Assembly (NCBI RefSeq): GCF_029581395.1
Contig: NZ_CP121115.1
Coordinates: forward strand, 496,001-560,000
Source: Roseinatronobacter sp. S2
GTDB lineage: Bacteria > Pseudomonadota > Alphaproteobacteria > Rhodobacterales > Rhodobacteraceae
Direction: 5' to 3'
DNA length: 64,000 nt
Notes under the pieces: model-generated
What the model was told of the DNA's origin: nothing
The model's input: the letters and a program-made list of their open reading frames with translations, nothing else
The model's database searches: none
Translations under genes and position numbers: made by a program
Shown here: in pieces, positions 18,358-27,568 of the stretch
How positions within the stretch are numbered: position 1 is the stretch's first letter
Layout of the letters: each line of letters starts with the position of its first letter

Positions 18358-19167
18358 ATGAAAAAGTCACTTGCTGACCACCTGCTTGACTGGTCCGGCC
18401 GCATTTTTTTGACAGCAATTCTTGGTTTTCTGGTGCTGCCGTTCTTTGTGGTCGCCATCGCATCTTTTAACAAAGGGGCGATCCTGTCCTTTCCGCCGGA
18501 AGCGTGGTCAGTGCAATGGTATGTCAATGCCTTTGAATACCGCGATTTCGGGGCCGGATTGCGCAATTCTCTGCGGATCGCAGCGATTGGTGCCGGGATC
18601 GCGCTGATTGCCGGGGCAGGTTTTGCCTATGTGTTTCAGCGCTATGAATTCAGGTGCAAATCGGGGCTGAACGCAATTCTGATGTCGCCGCTGATTATTC
18701 CGAATTTCACCATTGGCCTGGGCATCCTGATCCTGACGGCTTCGGCGTCATTGCCCCGCAACCTGTGGACCGTGGTGACGGTGCATGTGATCATCGTGCT
18801 GCCCTTCGTCGTGCGATCGGTCTATGTGTCGCTACAGAATCTGGAACGCAATTATGAGAATGCTGCCGAAAGCCTTGGGGCCAGCCCGGCTTATGTTCTG
18901 CTGACAATTACGGCCCCGTTGCTGCTGCCTGGCCTGATTGCGGGGGGCATATTCGCAGCGATCCTGTCTTTCAACGAATTCACCGCATCACTGTATGTGG
19001 TCAACCGTGGCACCGCCACGTTGCCCGTCGCGATGTATAACTATGTCCGGGAATACGCGGACCCGACACTTGCTGCGATTTCGGTCATGTATGCGCTGGC
19101 GGTTGCAGTCTTGCTGCTGGTGCTCCACCGGATTTTCCGCCTTGAAAGGGTTCTGAATGTTGAGTGA
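18358..19167 (+). CDS. ABC transporter permease (PotC-like)
   Basis: 269 residues with about six membrane segments and the EAA loop NYENAAESLGASPAYVLLTI contacting the ATPase. An N-terminal segment (IFLTAILGFLVLPFFVVAIA) and the FNKGAILSFPPEAWS motif are typical of the second permease of spermidine/putrescine-type systems. It starts 2 bases after the first permease gene and overlaps the ATPase gene by 11 bp, so the three are co-translated. Confidence 0.93.
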   Translation: MKKSLADHLLDWSGRIFLTAILGFLVLPFFVVAIASFNKGAILSFPPEAWSVQWYVNAFEYRDFGAGLRNSLRIAAIGAGIALIAGAGFAYVFQRYEFRCKSGLNAILMSPLIIPNFTIGLGILILTASASLPRNLWTVVTVHVIIVLPFVVRSVYVSLQNLERNYENAAESLGASPAYVLLTITAPLLLPGLIAGGIFAAILSFNEFTASLYVVNRGTATLPVAMYNYVREYADPTLAAISVMYALAVAVLLLVLHRIFRLERVLNVE

Positions 19168-20269
19168 TACCTTGCCCAAAGCGGCTTCAAAGACCGGTGA
19201 TCCGGTCGCGGTGCAGATTGATGGTGTCGGCAAATCCTTTGCCGGAACTGTCGCGCTGAAACCGATCTGGCTAAAAATTGCACGCGGCGAATTTCTGACC
19301 CTTCTGGGGCCATCGGGCTGCGGCAAGACAACGCTTCTGAACCTGATTGCCGGTTTTCTGGAAGCCGATGCCGGGGAATTGTTCATTCACCGCGATCTGG
19401 TCACGCGCGTGCCGCCGCATCTGCGGGAAATCGGGATCGTGTTCCAGAATTACGCGTTGTTTCCACATATGAGCGTTGCGCAGAATGTGGCATATGGCTT
19501 GCGCACGCGCCGCGTTTCCAAGGTGGAAATCGCCGAGCGGGTGCGCGAGGCGTTGGCGCTGGTCAAACTGGAGGATTTCGCTGACCGTCGACCGCGCCAG
19601 TTGTCGGGGGGCCAGCAGCAGCGCGTAGCGCTTGCCCGGGCGCTTGTGATCCGCCCACGAGTGTTGTTGCTGGACGAACCCTTTTCCGCGCTGGATCGGA
19701 ACCTGCGCGGGGCCATGCAGGTGGAATTGCGCGAAATCCAGTCAAGCCTAGGGCTGACCACAGTGTTCGTGACCCATGACCAAAGCGAAGCGCTAAGCAT
19801 GTCTGACCGTATCGCGGTCATGTCACGCGCACAAATTCAGCAGATTGGCACCCCGGACGAAATTTATGACCGTCCGCAAAGCCGCTTCGTGTCAACCTTC
19901 GTGGGTGATGCCAACCTGTTTTCCGCAACCTTGATCTCCAGCTCTGGCAAGGATGTGCGCCTGAAACTGGGTGAGGTGGGACTGGACCTGACGACCTATC
20001 AGTCCGATCTGCCCGCGCCGGGGCCAGTGACATTGTTCGTGCGCCCTGAACATTGCCGCCTGACAGAAGCAGGCAGCCCCGGCGCTGTGCCCGCGACTGT
20101 TGCGCTTGCGGTCTATCAGGGCAGCTATACGGAACTTTATCTGGATTGCCCCTTCGCCGACACCGGACGGGCGATGCTGCGCGTGCCAGCAAGCACAGTG
20201 ATGGCACCGGGCACCGCTGTCGGCATCGCTTTGCCGCAGCAAGGTCCGGCAATCTTTCCCAAGGAATGA
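19157..20269 (+). CDS. ABC transporter ATP-binding protein (PotA-like)
   Basis: 370 residues. The ATPase domain has Walker A GPSGCGKTT, Q-loop FQNYALFPHMSV, signature LSGGQQQRVALARAL, Walker B VLLLDEP and H-loop VTHDQSEALSMSD. A C-terminal TOBE-type regulatory domain follows (about 280-365, FVRPEHCRL). It powers the importer formed with the two preceding permeases. The next gene begins 8 bases after its stop, linking the transporter to the quinone oxidoreductase and GST genes. Confidence 0.95.
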   Translation: MLSDTLPKAASKTGDPVAVQIDGVGKSFAGTVALKPIWLKIARGEFLTLLGPSGCGKTTLLNLIAGFLEADAGELFIHRDLVTRVPPHLREIGIVFQNYALFPHMSVAQNVAYGLRTRRVSKVEIAERVREALALVKLEDFADRRPRQLSGGQQQRVALARALVIRPRVLLLDEPFSALDRNLRGAMQVELREIQSSLGLTTVFVTHDQSEALSMSDRIAVMSRAQIQQIGTPDEIYDRPQSRFVSTFVGDANLFSATLISSSGKDVRLKLGEVGLDLTTYQSDLPAPGPVTLFVRPEHCRLTEAGSPGAVPATVALAVYQGSYTELYLDCPFADTGRAMLRVPASTVMAPGTAVGIALPQQGPAIFPKE

Positions 20270-20277
20270 GGGGACGC

Positions 20278-21276
20278 ATGACTGACAGTCTGACTGGAAT
20301 CATTGCCCGTGTCGCGGGTGGGCCGGACGTTCTGGAACCTGTGCAGCGGCCCATTCCCGCACCCGGCCCGGGCGAGGTGTTGCTGCGTGTCGCCGCCGCC
20401 GGTGTCAATCGTCCTGATATCATGCAGCGCTCGGGTGCCTTGCCTGTGCCGCCCGGTGTGTCTGACATTCTGGGACTGGAAGTTGCGGGCACGGTGCAGG
20501 CCGTGGGGCAGGGGGGTGACCCTGCGCTTGTCGGAACATCTGTTATGGCGCTGCTTAAGGCAGGTGGCTATGCCAGTTATGTGACGGCCCGGGTCGATCA
20601 CTGTCTGCCCATCCCCGAAGGTCTTGACCTGCACGAAGCGGCCTGTCTTCCAGAGGGGTTGTTTACGATCTGGCATAACCTGTTTGATCGCGGCGCGCTG
20701 AAACCGGGTGAGTGGGTGCTTCTTGAAGGTGGGGCCAGCGGCATTGGCACGCTGGCGCTGCAACTTGCGCGGGCCTATGGCGCGCATGTCATCGTTACAG
20801 CGGGCGGCCCAGACAAATGCGCACGCCTGAAAGCGATGGGCGCATATGCTATTGATTACCGCAATGAGGACCTGATCACACGGGTAATGGAACTGACTGG
20901 CGATGCCGGGGTCGATGTCGTGCTGGATATCCTTGGCGGGGACATGGTGAACACGCATCTTGCCCTGATGGCAGCGGGCGGGCGTCATATCGGGCTGGCC
21001 TTCATGACGGGTATGATCGCACAGGTCGATCTGGGGCTGGCCATGCGCAAGGGCCTGTGGCTCAGCTCCTCGACGCTGCGACCCAAGAGCGACGCCGAAA
21101 AGGCTGCTATCGCGCAATCGGTGCGGCATAATTTATTGCCCCTGATTGGCCCGGATGGCGTGCGGCCAGTGCTGTCCCGGAAGTTTCCGCTGTCACAGGT
21201 GGTGGATGCGCACGCCCTTTTGGAAAGCGGGCGCAATTTCGGCAAGATCGTCCTTGTGGTCGAGGAGATGCCATAA
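20278..21276 (+). CDS. NAD(P)H:quinone oxidoreductase, zinc-independent MDR family
   Basis: 332 residues from the ATG at 20278 (GAGGGGAC upstream); longer frames reaching into the ATPase gene are rejected. The GroES-like N-terminal half contains PGEVLLRVAAAGVNRPDIMQ and LGLEVAGTVQAVG. The cofactor site is LLEGGASGIGTLALQLARA. No zinc-binding Cys set is present, as in quinone oxidoreductase/PIG3-type proteins. It reduces quinones or enones with NAD(P)H. Its stop overlaps the GST start (TAATG), so it is coupled to a likely detoxification partner. Confidence 0.92.
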   Translation: MTDSLTGIIARVAGGPDVLEPVQRPIPAPGPGEVLLRVAAAGVNRPDIMQRSGALPVPPGVSDILGLEVAGTVQAVGQGGDPALVGTSVMALLKAGGYASYVTARVDHCLPIPEGLDLHEAACLPEGLFTIWHNLFDRGALKPGEWVLLEGGASGIGTLALQLARAYGAHVIVTAGGPDKCARLKAMGAYAIDYRNEDLITRVMELTGDAGVDVVLDILGGDMVNTHLALMAAGGRHIGLAFMTGMIAQVDLGLAMRKGLWLSSSTLRPKSDAEKAAIAQSVRHNLLPLIGPDGVRPVLSRKFPLSQVVDAHALLESGRNFGKIVLVVEEMP

Positions 21277-21887
21277 TGATAATCGATCTGTTCTGGGGAT
21301 CTGCATCGCCTTTTGTGCGCAAGGTGATGGTTGTTGCGCATGAATTGGGGGTGCAGGACAGTGTCCGGATCTACAACACTGCGGCCCACCCGATTGATCG
21401 TGATCTGCGCGTGAAAGGTGTGAACCCGCTTGCGAAAGTGCCTGCCGCGCGTTGCGCAGATGGGACGCTTCTGTATGACAGTCGGGTGATCTGCGAATAC
21501 CTTGATGACATGGCGGGCGGCGCACTGTTTCCCGCGCCCGGGCCGGCGCGCTGGACCGCGTTGCGACGACAGGCCCTGGCAGATGGTTTGCTCGATGCGG
21601 CGTTGCTGGTGCGGTATGAATTATTGATCCGGCCAGACCCGCTGAAATGGCCGCTCTGGATCGAAAAACAGCGCGAGAAGGTCGAAGATGCGCTGGATGC
21701 GATGCAGGGCGACTGTCCCGGCGCAGGATGCGCTGATATTGGGGCCATCTCCTGTGCCTGCGCACTAGGGTGGCTGGATTTCCGTTTCCCCGATATCGGC
21801 TGGCGCGCCACCCGGCCAGAGCTTGCCGCCTGGTTTACGCAATTCGATACACGCCCCGCCATGCGTGCAACCCATCCGCGTGGCTGA
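21276..21887 (+). CDS. Glutathione S-transferase family protein
   Basis: 203 residues. The N-terminal thioredoxin-like domain begins IDLFWGSASPFVRKVMVVAHE, with NPLAKVPAARCADGTLLYDSRVICEYLD carrying the cis-Pro and the glutathione gamma-glutamyl site (DSR). A helical C-terminal domain follows. It conjugates, isomerises or reduces an electrophile using glutathione. Start and stop are coupled to the quinone oxidoreductase gene. In a catabolic operon it could open a ring, isomerise an intermediate or remove a reactive product. Confidence 0.9.
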   Translation: MIIDLFWGSASPFVRKVMVVAHELGVQDSVRIYNTAAHPIDRDLRVKGVNPLAKVPAARCADGTLLYDSRVICEYLDDMAGGALFPAPGPARWTALRRQALADGLLDAALLVRYELLIRPDPLKWPLWIEKQREKVEDALDAMQGDCPGAGCADIGAISCACALGWLDFRFPDIGWRATRPELAAWFTQFDTRPAMRATHPRG

Positions 21888-21970
21888 CAACGCCGCGCAA
21901 TCCGATCCATATCACCCGATCTGGCCGCGCCCCCGCTTTGGCATCACGGCCCCTAACGAAAGGCACAATC

Positions 21971-22396
21971 ATGGCCCATTATCGCCATCGAAAGTTCAAT
22001 ACCAAGGAAACCTATCCAGAACAGAATCTGGACAATGACCTGTGTCAGGCCGTTGTCACCAACGGGGGCAAGATGATCTTCTTGCGCGGTCAATGTCCGC
22101 AAGACCTTGATACAGCGGAAAACATTTCCAGCAGTGATCCTGTTGAGCAAACGCATAAGGTCATGTCCAACATCCGGCAACTGGTCGAAGAATGCGGTGG
22201 CGACATGAGCCATGTGACCAAGCTGGTTGTCTATCTGACTGATGTGCGCCACCGCGAGGCGGTCTACCGCACGATGGGCGCCTATATTAAGGGCGTATTT
22301 CCTGTATGCACGGGGCTGGTTGTCGTGGCGCTTGCGCGGCCCGAATGGCTGGTAGAGATTGATGCAACGGCAGTCATTCCAGATCAGACCGGCTGA
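21971..22396 (+). CDS. RidA/YjgF family protein
   Basis: 141 residues from the ATG at 21971 (AAAGG upstream). The RidA pattern is visible: RGQCPQDLDT, VMSNIRQLVEECGGDMSHVTKLVVYLTD and LARPEWLVEIDATAVI, including the Arg that holds the substrate carboxylate. RidA proteins hydrolyse reactive enamine/imine intermediates, and relatives in catabolic operons act as deaminases or amidases. The presence of one here supports a pathway in which an imine or aminoacrylate-type intermediate forms. A gap of 83 bases separates it from the GST gene. Confidence 0.92.
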   Translation: MAHYRHRKFNTKETYPEQNLDNDLCQAVVTNGGKMIFLRGQCPQDLDTAENISSSDPVEQTHKVMSNIRQLVEECGGDMSHVTKLVVYLTDVRHREAVYRTMGAYIKGVFPVCTGLVVVALARPEWLVEIDATAVIPDQTG

Positions 22397-22444
22397 CATG
22401 GCAGCGGACACCGCCACAATATCACTTCAACTTTGGGGGGCATC

Positions 22445-23119
22445 ATGACCTTTTCGATTATCGGGCATTGCACGGAAACAGGGATGTTCGGGGTGGCGAT
22501 CTCGTCATCTTCGCCCGCGGTCGCGGCGCGCTGTTCCTTTGCACGGGCAAAAGTCGGGGCAGTTGCCACGCAGAACGTGACCGATCCGCGCCTTGGCCCG
22601 CGCGCGCTGGATCTGATGGAACGCGGCGCAGAACCGGCCGAGGCGCTGGCAATCCTGAAACGGACCACCGCGCATATGGATTTCCGTCAGGTGTTGGCGG
22701 TCGGACCATCGGGGGAAAGCGCGATCCATTCGGGCACTCAGGTGCTGGGCAACTGGTCAGAAGCGCTGGGGCCGCACACGGCGGCGGCGGGCAATTTGCT
22801 GGCCACTACGGATGTGCCGCAGGCCATGGTGCAGCATTTCTGCACGTCGCAGGGCCATCTGGGCGCGCGGCTGCTGGGCGCTTTGGTCGCCGGGCGCGAT
22901 GCAGGCGGAGAGGCCGGACCCGTCCATTCCGCAGGATTGCTGGTGGTCGATGAACATAGCTGGCCTTTGGTGGAATTGCGTATAGACTGGTCCGAAGACT
23001 GCCCGATCCGCGCGCTGGAAACCGCATGGACGATCTATGCGCCGCAAATGACTGCATATGTGACCCGCGCGCTCGACCCCGGCCTTGCCCCGTCTTACGG
23101 TGTGCCGGGCGATGAATGA
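22445..23119 (+). CDS. DUF1028 family protein (Ntn-hydrolase-like)
   Basis: 224 residues from the ATG at 22445, preceded by a GGGGGG stretch; a TTG 12 bases earlier is less likely. The family pattern is clear: MTFSIIGHCTETGMFGVAIS, AVATQNVTDPRLGPRALDLM and HSAGLLVVDEH. DUF1028 proteins have an N-terminal-nucleophile-hydrolase-like fold, and the biochemical role is not settled to my knowledge. Such genes often sit beside RidA and M20 peptidase genes, as here, suggesting hydrolysis of an amide or a related bond in the same pathway. Confidence 0.9.
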   Translation: MTFSIIGHCTETGMFGVAISSSSPAVAARCSFARAKVGAVATQNVTDPRLGPRALDLMERGAEPAEALAILKRTTAHMDFRQVLAVGPSGESAIHSGTQVLGNWSEALGPHTAAAGNLLATTDVPQAMVQHFCTSQGHLGARLLGALVAGRDAGGEAGPVHSAGLLVVDEHSWPLVELRIDWSEDCPIRALETAWTIYAPQMTAYVTRALDPGLAPSYGVPGDE

Positions 23120-23176
23120 CCAAACGCGCGGCCAGCGCAGGCGCCATCCGGCTGGATTTTGAAAGCGAGACAGACA

Positions 23177-24103
23177 ATGCCGCTCAGATTCACCTTGCGC
23201 CAGCTTGAATATTTTATCGCGGTGGGCGAGTCGGGCAGCATTGCGCTGGCTGCGGAAAAGGTCAATGTGACTGCGCCGTCCATGTCTTCTGCGATCGCGC
23301 AGCTTGAGGGGGCGTTCGGCGTGCAACTGCTGGTCAGGCGCCACGCACAGGGATGCGCGCTGACCCCCGCCGGAGAGCGTTTTATCGAGCAGGCGCGCGT
23401 CGTTCTGGAAGATGCCGAAAAGCTAAATGACATGGCCAATATCTATACTGGCAGCGTGCGCGGGTCGCTGCGGGTTGGATGCCTGCGAACCTTCGTGCAG
23501 TTCATTGTGCCGCAACTGCGCCGCAGCTTTGAAAACAAATACGACCAGATCGAGTTTTTCCAGATCGTGCTGGATCAGGGCCAGATATTTGATGCGCTGT
23601 CTTCGGCGCGGATAGACCTTGCGCTGACCTATGACATGGCGCTGCCCAGCGACATCAGATTCCAACCCCTATGCACGCTGCCGACCTATGTCATGTTGGC
23701 CGCCGATCATCCGCTTGCGGGGCACAAACACCTGAGCGCCGAGGATCTGGTCGATCAAGATATGGTGCTACTGGATATGCCCCATAGTGCAGAGTATTTC
23801 CTGTCAATGTTCCGTGCCGTCGGGCGCAGACCGCGTATTTCGGAACGCACACCTGAAATTGCACTACAGCGCAGTCTGGTTGCCAATGGCTTCGGCTTCG
23901 GCATTTCGAATATGCGAACAGTTTCTGAATTTTCGATGGACGGGAAAGGGCTGAAATTCGTTCCGCTTGAAACCACGGTCCCGCCACTTCATCTGGGACT
24001 TGCCACGTCGAAAGCGACCTATGTGTCGCGCAAGATACAGGCCTTCATCGATCATTGCCGCGAGGCAGCTGCCGCAAATCAGCTGCCCGGCCTAGTCACC
24101 TGA
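23177..24103 (+). CDS. LysR-family transcriptional regulator
   Basis: 308 residues from the ATG at 23177; a TTG at 23159 is the alternative. The N-terminal helix-turn-helix reads IALAAEKVNVTAPSMSSAIA and an effector-binding domain spans roughly residues 90-295. It lies in the same direction between the DUF1028 and M20 genes, not divergently. It is the only regulator inside this forward cluster and so the best candidate to control it. Confidence 0.92.
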   Translation: MPLRFTLRQLEYFIAVGESGSIALAAEKVNVTAPSMSSAIAQLEGAFGVQLLVRRHAQGCALTPAGERFIEQARVVLEDAEKLNDMANIYTGSVRGSLRVGCLRTFVQFIVPQLRRSFENKYDQIEFFQIVLDQGQIFDALSSARIDLALTYDMALPSDIRFQPLCTLPTYVMLAADHPLAGHKHLSAEDLVDQDMVLLDMPHSAEYFLSMFRAVGRRPRISERTPEIALQRSLVANGFGFGISNMRTVSEFSMDGKGLKFVPLETTVPPLHLGLATSKATYVSRKIQAFIDHCREAAAANQLPGLVT

Positions 24104-24113
24104 GCAAAGCGTC

Positions 24114-25286
24114 ATGACACCTGACATTGTTGACATCCTCGCGCGTCTGGTCGCCTTTCCGACACTATCGCGCCAGTCGAATCTGGAGCTTCTGGAATAT
24201 GTGGAGTCTCTTCTGCGTCCAGCTGGCATCCGCTGCGAACGATTTTTCAGCACAGATGCGACCCAGGCCAATCTCTGGGCCAGTGTAGGGCCGGAGGGAT
24301 CGGGCGGGGTGGTTTTGTCAGGCCATTGCGATGTCGTGCCAGTGGCGGGACAGGCATGGTCGCGCGATCCGTTTGCCTTGCATCTGGAAGAGGGGCGCTA
24401 TTACGGGCGCGGCACGGCGGATATGAAAGGGTTTCTGGCGGTGGCCATCCACGCCATGTTGCGTGCTACTGAACGGCCCCTGATACAGCCGCTGCATCTG
24501 GCCATTTCCTATGATGAGGAAATCGGCTGCCTTGGCGTGCGTGGCATGCTTGGGGCGCTGGCGGCCCGTCCTGCGCGACCGGCGTTGTGCATTGTCGGTG
24601 AACCTACGGGAATGCGGATTGCACATGGCCATAAGGGGAAACGCGCGCTCAGGGCATGTTGTCACGGACAGGAAGGTCATTCCGCGCTTGCGCCGCAGGC
24701 GCTGAATGCGCTGCATCTGGGGGCGGCCTTCGTCACGCGGCTTCAGGCACGTCAGGACGCACTGGAAGCCAATGGCGCGCGCGATGCCGCCTATGAGATT
24801 CCCTATTCGACCCTACATGTCGGTGTCATGCAGGGCGGCACTGCACTGAATATTGTGCCTAACCGCTGCGATCTGGATTTCGAATTGCGCAATGTCCCGG
24901 GCGACGACCCTGATGCCATCATCGCCGATATTCGTCAGGATGCAGAAGCGATTGCCGCCCCTCATCGCAACCGTTTCCCCAACGCCCGGATCGAGATCGA
25001 AGAGGTTTCGGGTTATCCCGGCCTTGATACCGCTGCCGACATTCCCGCAATCGCATGGCTGCGTGCGCTGCTGGGGCGCGACGATCCGTTGACCAAGGTG
25101 TCTTTTGGCACCGAGGGCGGATTGTTTCAGCAAAGCCTTGGCCTGCCCACGCTGGTCTGTGGCCCCGGCCATATGGCACAGGGGCACAAGCCAGATGAGT
25201 ATGTCAGTGTCGAACAGCTACACGATTGCGCGGATTTTCTTGCGGCCTTGACGGACGCGCTGGTAATTGGGCAAGCACCTGCATGA
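24114..25286 (+). CDS. argE: M20 family metallohydrolase, acetylornithine deacetylase (ArgE)-like
   Basis: 390 residues with the two-zinc M20 layout: first His in SGHCDVVPVAG, bridging Asp in GRGTADMKGF, catalytic Glu pair in SYDEEIGCLG, a further ligand in GEPTGM and the last His in GPGHMAQGHKPDEY. A dimerisation domain lies in the middle (about residues 175-285). ArgE removes the acetyl group from N2-acetylornithine. In this catabolic setting, next to DUF1028 and RidA genes, it may deacylate another N-acyl amino acid, so the symbol is family-level only. It begins 10 bases after the LysR stop and converges with the hydroxyacid oxidase. Confidence 0.88.
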   Translation: MTPDIVDILARLVAFPTLSRQSNLELLEYVESLLRPAGIRCERFFSTDATQANLWASVGPEGSGGVVLSGHCDVVPVAGQAWSRDPFALHLEEGRYYGRGTADMKGFLAVAIHAMLRATERPLIQPLHLAISYDEEIGCLGVRGMLGALAARPARPALCIVGEPTGMRIAHGHKGKRALRACCHGQEGHSALAPQALNALHLGAAFVTRLQARQDALEANGARDAAYEIPYSTLHVGVMQGGTALNIVPNRCDLDFELRNVPGDDPDAIIADIRQDAEAIAAPHRNRFPNARIEIEEVSGYPGLDTAADIPAIAWLRALLGRDDPLTKVSFGTEGGLFQQSLGLPTLVCGPGHMAQGHKPDEYVSVEQLHDCADFLAALTDALVIGQAPA

Positions 25287-25305
25287 TCTAAATGCCGGTG
25301 TTGGA

Positions 25306-26490
25306 TCAGGTCGTCCCCTTGGACAATTGCACGGTCGGATCACCAAATCCGCGCGGCACATAGAGGTTATGTGGACCGAGGTTTTTTACATCGGTTTCCC
25401 CGCATAAGGCCATCGTGACATCGAGTTCCTTATGAAGAATGTCCAGCGCCTTTGTCACCCCGGCCTCGCCCATGGCGCCCAGTCCATAGGTGAAGGCGCG
25501 GCCGATATAGGTGCCCTTCGCCCCCAGTGCGAGTGCCTTGAGTACGTCCTGCCCAGAACGGATGCCACTGTCGAAATGCACCTCGACCCGGTCGCCCACA
25601 GCCTCGATGATCGAGGGCAGCATGCGGATTGAACTGGCTGCACCGTCAAGCTGGCGCCCCCCGTGGTTCGAGACGATAATCGCATCCGCGCCGATATCGG
25701 CGGCGCGTCGGGCATCTTCAGGGTCCATGATGCCCTTGATGATCATCTTGCCGCCCCACCATTTCTTGAACTGTGCAATCCGTGGCCAGTCGAGAGCGTG
25801 GTCGAAGGCCTGGTTGGTCCAGGGCGCCAACGATGACGGATCGTCCACGCCTTTGGCATGTCCTGCGATATTGCCGAAGAACCGCCGTTTTGTGCCCAGC
25901 ATTTCCAGCCCCCACGGGATTTTTGTGAGCAGATCCATCATTGCAGACACCGTCAGTTTCGGGGGGGCGGAAAGACCATTTTTCAGATCCCTATGGCGTT
26001 GTGCCATGATTTGCAGATCGACGGTCACCACAATTGCGGAACATCCGGCCGCGCGCGCGCGGTCGAACAAGCGGCGCATGAACTCATCGTCTTTCAGCGT
26101 ATAGACCTGAAACCAGAAGGGTTTTGTCGTATGCTCGGCCACATCCTCGATTGAACAGATTGACATGGTGGACAGTGTGAAAGGCACGCCAAATCTCTCG
26201 GCGGCGCGGGCAGCCTTGATCTCTCCGTCCGCCGACTGCATCCCGGTCAGCCCCACCGGCGCAAGGGCCACGGGCATGGCCACATCCTGCCCTATCATCT
26301 GCGCGCGTGTCGAGCGGTTTGACATATCAACCGCGACACGTTGCTTCAGTCGGATGTGCTTGAAATCACTGGTGTTCTCGCGCAGGGTTTGTTCCGTCCA
26401 GCTGCCGGAAACGGCGTAGTCGTAGAACATCTTGGGCACACGGCGCTGGTAGCGTCGCCGCAGTTCTTCTATTTCAGTCACGACTGACAT
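25306..26490 (-). CDS. lldD: FMN-dependent alpha-hydroxy-acid oxidase/dehydrogenase (LldD-like)
   Basis: 394 residues, full length. APVGLTGMQSADGE and the SNHGGRQLDGAASS block hold FMN and the active site, including the catalytic His. HFDSGIRSGQDVLKALALGA is the phosphate-binding part. It oxidises an L-2-hydroxyacid, classically L-lactate to pyruvate. A GAGGGAA lies just before the ATG. The gene is monocistronic, convergent with the M20 gene across 19 bp, and upstream of it is a long region without genes. L-lactate is the most likely but unproven substrate. Confidence 0.92.
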   Translation of the reverse strand: MSVVTEIEELRRRYQRRVPKMFYDYAVSGSWTEQTLRENTSDFKHIRLKQRVAVDMSNRSTRAQMIGQDVAMPVALAPVGLTGMQSADGEIKAARAAERFGVPFTLSTMSICSIEDVAEHTTKPFWFQVYTLKDDEFMRRLFDRARAAGCSAIVVTVDLQIMAQRHRDLKNGLSAPPKLTVSAMMDLLTKIPWGLEMLGTKRRFFGNIAGHAKGVDDPSSLAPWTNQAFDHALDWPRIAQFKKWWGGKMIIKGIMDPEDARRAADIGADAIIVSNHGGRQLDGAASSIRMLPSIIEAVGDRVEVHFDSGIRSGQDVLKALALGAKGTYIGRAFTYGLGAMGEAGVTKALDILHKELDVTMALCGETDVKNLGPHNLYVPRGFGDPTVQLSKGTT

Positions 26491-27261
26491 TGGCGCGTTC
26501 CCTCAGAATCCTGTTCCGCAATTCAAACGCCCAGAGAAAGAAATTCGCGTGTCAACGCGGGACGGTCATCTGCGGCCTCTACCGTCCGATAATCCCACCA
26601 GAAAAGTCAAGTTAGAACAGGCGTGTGCCCCCGCCACCCGCTGCCAGTGCGCAGTGTATAAGCCCTCTGCCTGTGGTCATGCTCAAAAATGCCGGGCATT
26701 CTCCGAACGTATATGATCGGCCTGATTTGCGTCGACTTATGCGGCTTACAGTTCACGGACGTGAGGTCATCCAGGCGGTTCAATCTGTGGTTCGCGATAC
26801 CTGCGCGACTCCAGCGCAGCAAGCTTCGGAGTCGACATTGCTCATGGCTGATTTCAATGAACGTACAAGTAATCACAGCGGCTCCTTCGCAGCCGGCGGC
26901 GCGTACCGCATGCGACTGAAGCTGTGAAGTGGTGCCGCGCTTGCGAGGGCAAACAACCGCCCTGTCCCGCACAGCGTCATCCATCACGCCGCCGTCCAGA
27001 ACCCGTGCTTCAGAATGCCCCGCGCGGGCGTGATGCCCTTAAGCGTCAGCGTCAGGGAATGTGCTTTTTTTTGGATCATCGATCAGGTGCTTTTCGAAAA
27101 TCCGGTCCGTGATGGCCCAAGCCCCCTTTTCAGTCAGGCTCAAACCCGATCCGCCCCATCCCTCCTCAAGCTCTCAAAATCCACGTTAACACGACAGGGG
27201 GCTTGCATTTGTTCGCTTTATGTTCTACATTGGAAGACACGCCAGCAAGGGAGACGCCCCT
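26491..27261. other. Long intergenic region without recognised gene
   Basis: About 770 bases upstream of the hydroxyacid oxidase gene and before a small repeat protein. Open frames of about 100-126 codons run on both strands (26625-26927 plus, 26607-26987 minus) but have no recognisable domain, and cysteine/arginine-rich compositions typical of antisense or non-coding frames. It may be a decayed insertion. Confidence 0.4.
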
Positions 27262-27558
27262 ATGGAAAGCACTACATTCGCTCTGCCCGCGACCCCCAAG
27301 CAGATCGCCTATGCGCGCGCACTCGCCTTGCGCAACCAGACGCTTCTGCCATGGGAGGTGCAGCAGGACCGGCGCGCTCTCAGCGCATGGATCGACACGC
27401 AGGCCAGGATGAAACCCGCCACAGCGCTGGACAGCCTGCCGTCGTCCAAACAGGTCGCCTTCGCCGAGCGCCTCGCCCGCATCAAACGCCGCGCCGTCCC
27501 GGAAGAATGCTTCCGCGACAAGGGGCTGATGTCGAAATGGATCGATGGGAACAGGTGA
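27262..27558 (+). CDS. Small protein with two internal repeats, unknown function
   Basis: 98 residues from the ATG at 27262 (AAGGGAGA upstream); an in-frame ATG at 27220 is less likely. The protein is two diverged copies of one motif: TPKQIAYARALALRNQTLLP ending in SAWIDTQ, and SSKQVAFAERLARIKRRAVP ending in SKWIDGN. The pattern K-Q-x-x-x-A-x-x-L-A ... S-x-W-I-D is one I associate, from memory, with accessory and DNA-processing proteins in alphaproteobacteria. It looks like a helical nucleic-acid-binding or adaptor unit; no function can be assigned. Confidence 0.65.
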   Translation: MESTTFALPATPKQIAYARALALRNQTLLPWEVQQDRRALSAWIDTQARMKPATALDSLPSSKQVAFAERLARIKRRAVPEECFRDKGLMSKWIDGNR

Positions 27559-27568
27559 GAGGCGCGGA

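Noticed and set aside
26513-26528. GTTC-N8-AAAC upstream of the FMN hydroxyacid oxidase as a further IclR-type site
   Set aside because: Spacing and the second arm differ from the two good sites; such a partial match is expected by chance.
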